Positions 52,672 through 63,141 of a stretch of 64,000 nucleotides of DNA are shown piece after piece. How positions within the stretch are numbered: position 1 is the stretch's first letter; each line of letters opens with the position of its first letter. Source of the stretch: Ptiloglossa arizonensis (lineage: Eukaryota > Arthropoda > Insecta > Hymenoptera > Colletidae); contig NW_027478418.1 in NCBI RefSeq assembly GCF_051014685.1, forward strand, positions 1,550,001 through 1,614,000, written 5' to 3'. The position numbers and the translations under genes are program-made. Below the pieces are notes generated by a model, which saw only the letters and a list, made by a program, of their open reading frames with translations, was not told the origin of the DNA and ran no database searches.

Positions 52672-55600
52672 GATTGACGAACTCGAAATATTCCTGTTGC
52701 ATCTGAAAGTAGAAACTCGACCCATTACAATGGTATGTGTATTTTTCCCCTAGGCCTTTGCAGTTATTGGTTTCGGGAATCAGACTTGCGAAAATTTTGA
52801 TGGTTTCTCAACCATTCCTTAACTTCGAACTCCCATATCTCGCGAACGGATTGACAAACTCGAGAAATTCCTATTGCATCTGAAAGTAGAAACTCGCCCC
52901 ATTACAATGGTGTGTGTACTTTTCTCCTAGACCATTCCAGTTATTGGTTTCGAGTATCAGATCAGCGAAAATTTTGATGGTTTCTCAACCATTCCTTAAC
53001 TTCAAACTCCCATAACACGCGAACGGATTGACGAACTCGAGAAATTCCTATTGCGTCTGAAAGCAGAAACTCGCCCGATTACAACGGTATGTGTATTTTT
53101 TCCCGTCGCCCTTTGTAGTTATTGGTTTCGGGTATCAAACTTACGAAAATTTTGATGGTTTCTCAACCATTCCTTAACTTCAAACTCCCATACCTCGCGA
53201 ACAGATTGACGAGCACGAGAAATTCCTATTGCATCGGAAAGCAGAAACTCGCCCGATTACAGCGGTGTGTGTATTTTTGCCCTAGGCCATAGTAGTTATT
53301 TGTTTTGAGTATCAGACTTGCGAAAATTTTGGTGGTTTCTCAACCATTCCTTAACTTCAAATTCCCATATCTCGCGAACGGATTGACGAACACGAGAAAT
53401 TCCTATTGCATCGGAAAGCAGAAACTTGCCCGATTTCAACGGTATGTGTACTTTTCCCTTAGGCCATTCCAGTTATTTGTTTCGAGTATCAGATCAGCGA
53501 AAATTTTTGTGGTTTCTCAACCATTCCTTAACTTCAAACTCCCATATCTCGCGAACGGATTGACGAAGTCGAGAAATTCCTGTTGCATCTGAAAGTAGAA
53601 ACTCGCTCGATTACAATGGTGTGTGTACTTTGCCCCTAGGCCATAGTAGTTATTGGTTTCGAGTATCTGACTTGCGAATATTTTGATGGCTCCTCAAGCG
53701 TTCCTTAACTTCAAACTCCCATATCTCGCGAACGGATTGACGAACTCGAGAAATTCCTGTCTCATCTGAAAGTAGAAACTCGCCGGATTACAACGGTATG
53801 TGTATTTTTCCCCTAGGCCATTGTATTTATTGGTTTCGAGTATCAGACATGCGAAAATTTTGATGGTTTCTCAACCATTCCTTAACTTCAAACACACATA
53901 CCTCGCGAACGGATTGACGAACACGAGAAATTCCTATTGCATCTGAAAGCAGAAACTCGCCCGATTTCAACGGTATGTGTACTTTTCCCCTAGGCCTTTG
54001 TAGTTATTGGTTTCGGGAATCAGAGGGGCGAAAATTTTGATGGTTTCTCAACCATTCCTTAACATCAAACTCCCATATCTCGCGAACGGATTGACGAACT
54101 CGAGAAATTCCTGTTGCATCTGAAAGTAGAAACTCGCCCGATTACAACGGTATGTGTATTTTTTCCCGTCGCCCTTTGTAGTTATTGGTTTCGGGTATCA
54201 AACTTACGAAAATTTTGATGGTTTCTCAACCATTCCTTAACTTCAAACTCCCATACCTCGCGAACGGATTGTCGAACACGAGAAATTCCTATTGCATCGG
54301 AAAGCAGAAACTCGCCCGATTACAGCAGTGTGTGTATTTTTGCCCTAGGCCATAGTAGCTATTGGTTTTGAGTATCAGACTTGCGAAAATTTTGGTGGTT
54401 TCTCAACCATTCCTTAACATCAAACTCCCATATCTCGCGAACGGATTGACGAATTCGAGAAATTCCTATTGCATCTGAAAGCAGAAACTCGCTCGATTAC
54501 AATGGTGTGTGTACTTTTCCCCTAGGCCATAGTAGTTATTGGTTTCGAGTATCTGACTTGCGAAAATTTTGATGGCTCCTCAAGCGTTCCTTAACTTCAA
54601 ACTCCCATATCTCGCGAACTGATTGACGAACTCGAGAAATTCCTGTCTCATCTGAAAGTAGAAACTCGCCGGATTACAACGGTATGTGTATTTTTCCCCT
54701 AGGCCATTGTATTTATTGGTTTCGAGTATCAGACATGCGAAAATTTTGATGGTTTCTCAACCATTCCTTAACATCAAACTCACATACCTCGCGAACGGAT
54801 TGTCGAACACGAGAAATTCCTATTGCATCGGAAAGCAGAAACTCGCCCCATTACAATGGTGTGTGTACTTTTCTCCTAGACCATTCCAGTTATTGGTTTC
54901 GAGTATCAGACCAGCGAAAATTTTGATGGTTTCTCAACCATTCCTTAACTTCAAACTCCCATAACACGCGAACGGATTGACGAACTCGAGAAATTCCTAT
55001 TGCATCTGAAAGCAGAAACACGCCCGATTTCAACGGTATGTGTACTTTTTCCCGTCGCCCTTTGTAGTTATTGGTTTCGGGTATCAAACTTACGAAAATT
55101 TTGATGGTTTCTCAACCATTCCTTAACATCAAACTCCCATATCTCGCGAACGGATTGACGAACTCGAGAAATTCCTATTGCATCTGAAAGCAGAAACTCG
55201 CCCGATTTCAACGGTATGTGTACTTTTCCCCCAGGCCATTCTACTTATTGGTTTCGATTATCAAATCAGCGAAAATTTTGGTGGTTTCTCAACCATTCCT
55301 TAACTTCAAACTCCCATATCTCGCGAACGGATTGACGAACTCGGAATATTCCTGTTGCATCTGAAAGTAGAAACTCGGCCCATTACAATGGTGTGTGTAC
55401 TTTTCTCCTAGACCATTCCAGTTATTGGTTTCGAGTATCAGACCAGCGAAAATTTTAGTGGTTTCTCATCCATTCCTTAACGTCAAACTCCCATATCTCG
55501 CGAACGGATAGACGAACTCGAGAAATTCCTATTGCATCTGAAAGTAGAAACTCGCCCGATTACAACGGTATGTGTATTTTTCCCCTAGGGCATTGTAGTT

Positions 55601-56391
55601 ATTGGTTTCGAGTATCAGACGTGCGAAAATTTTGATGGTTTCTCAACCATTCCTTTACTTCAAACTCCCGTATCACGCGAACGGATTGACGAACTCGAGA
55701 AATTCCTATTGCATCTGAAAGCAGAAACTCGCCCGATTACAACGGTATGTGTATTTTTCCCCTAGGCCTTTGTAGTTATTTGTTTCCAGTATCAGACTTG
55801 CGAAAATTTTGATGGTTTCTCAACCATTCCTTAACTTCAAACTCCCACATCTCGCGAACGAATTGACGAACTCGAGAAATTCCTGCTGCGTCTGAAAGCA
55901 GAAACTCGCCCGATTACAACGGTATGTGTATTTTTCCCCTAGGCCTTTGTAGTTATTGGTTTCGGGAATCAGAGTTGCGAAAATTTTGATGGTTTCTCAA
56001 CCATTCCTTAACTTCAAACTCCCATATCTCGCGAGCGGATTGACGAACTCGAGAAATTCCTGTTGCATCTGAAAGTAGAAACTCGCCCGATTACAATGGT
56101 GTGTGTACTTTTCCCCTAGGCCATTCCAGTTATTGGTCTCGAGTATCAGACCAGCGAAAATTTTGATGATATCTCAACCATTCCTTAATTTCAAGCTCCC
56201 ATATCTCGCGAACGGATTGACGACCTCGAGAAATTCCTGTTGCATCTGAAAGTAGAAACTCGCCCGATTACAACGGTATGTGTATTTTTCCCCTAGGCCT
56301 TCGTAGTTATTGGTTTCGGGAATCAGACTTGCGAAAATTATGATGGTTGTTCAACCATTCCTTAACTTCAAACTCCCATATCTCGCGAACG
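52646..56391. repeat. 21-monomer block (3720 bp), copy B
   Basis: Second copy of the preceding block. The exchange joint lies within 52646-52671, where the end of copy A and the start of copy B are indistinguishable. After 56391 the sequence switches to another subtype (GAATTGACG, TTCTTGTTGC). This is the longest-unit tandem duplication seen in the window. Confidence 0.94.
55666..55682 (-). other. CENP-B-box-like 17-mer, second exact-core copy
   Basis: Minus-strand GTTCGCGTGATACGGGA also fits the nine-base core. It is the copy-B counterpart of 51946-51962, exactly 3720 bases later, so the two are not independent events. It differs from the first by one base in the unconstrained spacer. Confidence 0.4.
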
Positions 56392-58514
56392 AATTGACGA
56401 ACTCGAGAAATTCTTGTTGCATCTGAAAGCAGAAACTCGCCCGATTACAATGGTGTGTGTACTTTTCCCCTAGGCCACAGTAGTTATTGGTTTCGGGAAT
56501 CAGACTTGCGAAAATTTTGATGGTTGCTCAACCATATCTTAACTTCAAACTCCCATATCTCGCGAACGAATCGGCGAACTCGAGAAATTCTTGTTGCATC
56601 TGAAAGCAGAAACTCGCCCGATTACAATGGTGCGTGTACTTTTCCCCTAGGCCATAGTAGTTATTGGTTTCGGGAATCAGACTTGCGAAAATTTTGATGG
56701 TTTCTCAACCATTCCTTAACTTCAAACTCCCATATCTCGCGAATGGATTGACGAACACGAGAAATTCTTATTGCATGTGAAAGCAGAAGCTCGCCCGATT
56801 TCAACGGTACGTGTACTTTTCCACTAGGCCTTAGTAGTTATTGGTTTCGGGAATCAGACTGGCGAAAATTTTGATGGTTTCTCAACCATTCCTTAACTTC
56901 AAACTCCCATATCTCGCGAACGGATTGACGAATTCGAGAAATTCCTGTTGCATCTGAAAGCAGAGACTCGCCCGATTACAACGGTATGTGTATTTTTGCC
57001 CTAGGCCATAGTAGTTATTGGTTTCGAGTATCAGACTTGCGAAAATTTTGATGGTTTCTAAAACGTTCCTTAACTTCAAACTCCCATATCTCGCGAACGG
57101 ATTGACGAACTCGAGAAATTCCTGTTGCATCTGAAAGTAGAAACTTGCCCGATTACAACGGTATGTGTATTTTTCCCCTAGGCCTTTGTAGTTATTGGTT
57201 TCGGGAATCAGACTGGCGAAAATTTTGATGGTTTCTCAACCATTCCTTAATTTCAAACTCCCATATCTCGCGAATGGATTGACGAACACGAGAAATTCCT
57301 GTTGCATCTGAAAGTAGAAACTTGCCCGATTACAACGGTATGTGTATTTTTCCCCTAGGCCATTCCAGTTATTGGTCTCGAGTATCAGACCAGCGAAAAT
57401 TTTGATGATTTCTCAACCATTCCTTAATTTCAAACTCCCATATCTCGCGAACGGATTGACGAACACGAGAAATTCCTATTGCATGTGAAAGCAGAAACTC
57501 GCCCGGTTTCAACGGTACGTGTACTTTTCCCCTAGGCCTTTGTAGTTATTGGTTTCGGGAATCAGAGTTGCGAAAATTTTGATGGTTTCTCAACCATTCC
57601 TTAACTTCAAACTCCCATATCTCGCGAACGGATTGACGAACTCGAGAAATTCCTGTTGCATCTGAAAGTAGAAACTCGCCCGATTACAATGGTGTGTGTA
57701 CTTTTCCCCTAGGCCATAGTAGTTATTGGTTTCGGGAATCAGACTTGCGAAAATTTTGATGGTTGCTCAACCATTTCTTAACTTCAAACTCCCATATCTC
57801 GCGAACGAATTGACGAACTCGAGAAATTCTTGTTGCATCTGAAAGCAGAAACTCGCCCGATTACAATGGTGTGTGTGCTTTTCCCCTAGGCCATTCCAGT
57901 TATTGGTCTCGAGTATCAGACCAGCGAAAATTTTGATGATTTCTCAACCATTCCTTAATTTCAAACTTCCATATCTCGCGAAAGGATTGACGAACTCGAG
58001 AAATTCCTGTTGCATCTGAAAGTAGAAAATCGCCCGATTACAACGGTATGTGTATTTTTCCCCTAGGCCTTCGTAGTTATTGGTTTCGGGAATCAGACTT
58101 GCGTAAATTTTGATGGTTGTTCAACCATTCCTTAACTTCAAACTCCCATATCTCGCGAACGAATTGACGAACTCGAGAAATTCTTGTTGCATCTGAAAGC
58201 AGAAACTCGCCCGATTACAATGGTGTGTGTACTTTTCCCCTAGGCCATTCCAGTTATTGGTCTCGAGTATCAGACCAGCGAAAATTTTGATGATATCTCA
58301 ACCATTCCTTAATTTCAAACTCCCATATCTCGCGAACGGATTGACGAACTCGAGAAATTCCTGTTGCATCTGAAAGTAGAAACTTGCCCGATTACAACGG
58401 TATGTGTACTTTTCCCCTAGGCCTTTGTAGTTATTGGTTTCGGGAATCAGACTTGCGAAAATTTAGATGGTTTCTAAACCATTCCTCAACTTCTAACTCC
58501 CATATCTCGCGAAC
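56392..58514. repeat. Satellite domain, start of the GTACGTGTAC subtype
   Basis: Monomers switch to a set marked by CATGTGAAAGCAG, CAACGGTACGTGTAC (first near 56804) and GGTCTCGAGTATCAG. Pairs of related units occur, but I did not delimit a clean long duplication. Only satellite sequence is present. Confidence 0.82.
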
Positions 58515-60850
58515 GGATTGACGAACTCGAGAAATTCCTGTTGCATCTGAAAGCAGAAACACGCCCGATTGCAATGGTGTGTGTACTTTTCCCCTAGGCC
58601 ATAGTAGTTATTGGTTTCGAGTGTCTGACTTGCGAAAATTTTGATGGCTTCTCAAGCATTCCTTAACTTCAAACTCACATACCTCGCGAACGGATTGACG
58701 AACACGAGAAATTCCTATTGCATCTGAAAGCAGAAACTCGCCCGATTTCAAAGGTATGTGTACTTTTCCCCTAGGCCTTTGTAGTTATTGGTTTCGGGAA
58801 TCAGAGGTGCGAAAATTTTGATGGTTTCTCAACCATTCCTTAACATCAAACTCCCATATCTCGCGAACGGATTGACGAACTCGAGAAATTCCTATTGCAT
58901 CTGAAAGCAGAAACTCGCCCGATTTCATCGGTATGTGTACTTTTCCCCTAGGCCATTCCAGTTATTGGTTTCGATTATCAAATCAGCGAAAATTTCGGTG
59001 GTTTCTCATCAATTCCTTAACTTCAAACTCCCACATTTCGCGAACGAATTGACGAACTCGAGAAATTCCTGTTGCATCTGAAAGTAGAAACTCGCCCGAT
59101 TACAACGGTGTGTGTTCTTTTCCCCTAGGCCATAGTAGTTATTGGTTCCGAGTATCAGACTTGCGATAATTTTGATGGTTGCTCAACCATTCCTTAACTT
59201 CAAACTCCCATATCTCGCGAACGGATTGACGAACTCGAGAAATTCCTATTGCATGTGAAAGCAGAAACTCGCCCGATTTCAACGGTACGTGTACTTTTCC
59301 CCTAGGCCTTTGTAGTTATTGGTTTCGGGAATCAGACTTGCGAAAATTTTGATGGTTTCTCAACCATTCCTTAACTTCAAACTCCCATATCTCGGGAATG
59401 GATTGACGAACACGAGAAATTCTTATTGCATGTGAAAGCAGAAACTCGCCCGATTTCAACGGTACGTGTACTTTTCCACTAGGCCTTCGTAGTTATTGGT
59501 TTCGAGTATCAGACTTGCGAAAATTTTGATGGTTTCTCAAACGTTCCTTAACTTCAAACTCCCATATCTCGCGAACGGATTGACGAACACGACAAATTCC
59601 TATTGCATGTGAAAGCAGAAACTCGCCCGATTTCAACGGTACGTGTACTTTTCCCCTGGGCCTTTGTAGTTATTGGTTTCGGGAATCAGAGTTGCGAATA
59701 TTTTGATGGTTTCTCAACCATTTCTTAACTTCAAACTCCCATATCTCGCGAACGGATTGACGAACTCGAGAAATTCCTGTTGCATCTGAAAGTAGAAACT
59801 CGCCCGATTACAACGGTAGGTGTATTTTTCCCCTAGGCCTTCGTAGTTATTGGTTTCGGGAATCAGACTTGCGAAAATTTTGATGCTTGTTCAACCATTT
59901 CTTAACTTCAAACTCCCATATCTCGCGAACGAATTGACGAACTCGAGAAATTCTTGTTGCATCTGAAAGCAGAAACTCGCCCGATTACAATGGTGTGTGT
60001 ACTTTTCCCCTAGGCCATTCCAGTTATTGGTCTCGAGTATCAGACCAGCGAAAATTTTGATGATTTCTCAACCATTCCTTAATTTCAAACTCCCATATCT
60101 CGCGAACGGATTGACGAACTCGAGAAATTCCTATTGCATGTGAAAGCAGAAACTCGCCCGATTTCAACGGTACGTGTACTTTTCCCCTAGGCCTTTGTAG
60201 TTATTGGTTTCGGGAATCAGACTTGCGAAAATTTTGATGGTTTCTCAACCATTCCTTAACTTCAAACTCCCATATCTCGGGAATGGATTGACGAACTCGA
60301 GAAATTCCTGTTGCATCTGAAAGCAGAAACACGCCCGATTGCAATGGTGTGTGTACTTTTCCCCTAGGCCATAGTAGTTATTGGTTTCGAGTGTCTGACT
60401 TGCGAAAATTTTGATGGCTTCTCAAGCATTCCTTAACTTCAAACTCACATACCTCGCGAACGGATTGACGAACACGAGAAATTCCTATTGCATCTGAAAG
60501 CAGAAACTCGCCCGATTTCAAAGGTATGTGTACTTTTCCCCTAGGCCTTTGTAGTTATTGGTTTCGGGAATCAGAGGTGCGAAAATTTTGATGGTTTCTC
60601 AACCATTCCTTAACATCAAACTCCCATATCTCGCGAACGGATTGACGAACTCGAGAAATTCCTATTGCATCTGAAAGCAGAAACTCGCCCGATTTCATCG
60701 GTGTGTGTACTTTTCCCCTAGGCCATTCCAGTTATTGGTTTCGATTATCAAATCAGCGAAAATTTCGGTGGTTTCTCATCAATTCCTTAACTTCAAACTC
60801 CCACATCTCGCGAACGAATTGACGAACTCGAGAAATTCCTGTTGCATCTG
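58515..60850. repeat. 10-monomer duplication (1770 bp offset)
   Basis: About 58515-59080 matches 60285-60850 at offset 1770 (10 x 177), with shared markers GAGTGTCTGAC, GGCTTCTCAAGC, TTTCATCGGT and AATTTCGGTGG. Differences noticed are CATCGGTATG/CATCGGTGTG and CACATTTCG/CACATCTCG. Confidence 0.85.
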
Positions 60851-63141
60851 AAAGCAGAAACTCGCCCGATTGCAATGGTGTGTGTACTTTTCCCCTAGGC
60901 CATAGTAGTTATTGGTTTCGGGAATCAGACTTGCGAAAATTTTGATGGTTGCTCAACCATTTCTTAACTTCAAACTCCCATATCTCGCGAACGAATTGAC
61001 GAACTCGAGAAATTCTTGTTGCATCTGAAAGCAGAAACTCGCCCGATTACAATGGTGTGTGTACTTTTCCCCTAGGCAATAGTAGTTATTGGTTTCGGGA
61101 ATCAGACTTGCGAAAATTTTGATGGTTTCTCAACCATTCCTTAACTTCAAACTCCCATATCTCGCGAATGGATTGACGAACACGAGAAATTCTTATTGCA
61201 TGTGGAAGCAGAAACTCGCCCGATTTCAACGGTACGTGTACTTTTCCACTAGGCCTTCGTAGTTATTGGTTTCGAGTATCAGACTTGCGAAAATTTTGAT
61301 GGTTTCTCAAACGTTCCTTAACTTCAAACTCCCATATCTCGCGAACGGATTGACGAACACGAGAAATTCCTATTGCATGTGAAAGCAGAAACTCGCCCGA
61401 TTTCAACGGTACGTGTACTTTTCCCCTGGGCCTTTGTAGTTATTGGTTTCGGGAATCAGAGTTGCGAATATTTTGATGGTTTCTCAACCATTCCTTAACT
61501 TCAAACTCCCATATATCGCGAACGGATTGACGAACTCGAGAAATTCCTGTTGCATCTGAAAGTAGAAACTCGCCCGATTACAACGGTATGTGTATTTTTC
61601 CCCTAGGTCTTCGTAGTTATTGGTTTCGGGAATCAGACTTGCGAAAATTTTGATGGTTGTTCAACCATTCCTTAACTTCAAACTCCCATATCTCGTGAAC
61701 GAATTGACGAACTCGAGAAATTCTTGTTGCATCTGAAAGCAGAAACTCGCCCGATTACAATGGTGTGTGTACTTTTCCCCTAGGCCATTCCAGTTATTGG
61801 TCTCGAGTATCCGACCAGCGAAAATTTTGATGATTTCTCAACCATTCCTTAATTTCAAACTCCCATATCTCGCGAACGGATTGACGAACTCGAGAAATTC
61901 CTATTGCATCTGAAAGCAGAAACTCGCCCGATTTCATCGGTATGTGTACTTTTCCCCTAGGCCATTCCAGTTATTGGTTTCGATTATCAAATCAGCGAAA
62001 ATTTCGGTGGTTTCTCAACAATTCCTTAACTTCAAACTCCCACATCTCGCGAACGAATTGACGAACTCGAGAAATTCCTGTTGCATCTGAAAGTAGAAAC
62101 TCGCCCGATTACAACGGTAGGTGTATTTTTCCCCTAGGCCTTCGTAGTTATTGGTTCCGAGTATCAGACTTGCGATAATTTTGATGGTTGCTCAACCATT
62201 CCTTAACTTCAAACTCCCATATCTCGCGAACGGATTGACGAACTCGAGAAATTCCTATTGCATGTGAAAGCAGAAACTCACCCGATTTCAACGGTACGTG
62301 TACTTTTCCCCTAGGCCTTTGTAGTTATTGGTTTCGGGAATCAGACTTGCGAAAATTTTGATGGTTTCTCAACCATTCCTTAACTTCAAACTCCCATATC
62401 TCGGGAATGGATTGACGAACACGAGAAATTCTTATTGCATGTGAAAGCAGAAACTCGCCCGATTTCAACGGTACGTGTACTTTTCCACTAGGCCTTCGTA
62501 GTTATTGGTTTCGAGTATCAGACTTGCGAAAATTTTGATGGTTTCTCAAACGTTCCTTAACTTCAAACTCCCATATCTCGCGAACGGATTGACGAACACG
62601 AGAAATTCCTATTGCATGTGAAAGCAGAAACTCGCCCGATTTCAACGGTACGTGTACTTTTCCCCTGGGCCTTTGTAGTTATTGGTTTCGGGAATCAGAG
62701 TTGCGAATATTTTGATGGTTTCTCAACCATTTCTTAACTTCAAACTCCCATATCTCGCGAACGGATTGACGAACTCGAGAAATTCCTGTTGCATCTGAAA
62801 GTAGAAACTCGCCCGATTACAACGGTAGGTGTATTTTTCCCCTAGGCCTTCGTAGTTATTGGTTTCGGGAATCAGACTTGCGAAAATTTTGATGCTTGTT
62901 CAACCATTCCTTAACTTCAAACTCCCATATCTCGCGAACGAATTGACGAACTCGAGAAATTCTTGTTGCATCTGAAAGCAGAAACTCGCCCGATTACAAT
63001 GGTGTGTGTACTTTTCCCCTAGGCCATTCCAGTTATTGGTCTCGAGTATCAGACCAGCGAAAATTTTGATGATTTCTCAACCATTCCTTAATTTCAAACT
63101 CCCATATCTCGCGAACGGATTGACGAACTCGAGAAATTCCT
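59130..63141. repeat. 17-monomer duplication (3009 bp offset), ends 99.7% alike
   Basis: About 59130-60132 matches 62139-63141 at offset 3009 (17 x 177). Three differences were noticed: ACTCGCCCG/ACTCACCCG near 59270, CGACAAATT/CGAGAAATT near 59590, and ATTTCTTAAC/ATTCCTTAAC near 59898. Shared rare markers are GGTTCCGAGTATC, GCGATAATTTTG and CGGTAGGTGTATT. Confidence 0.87.
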
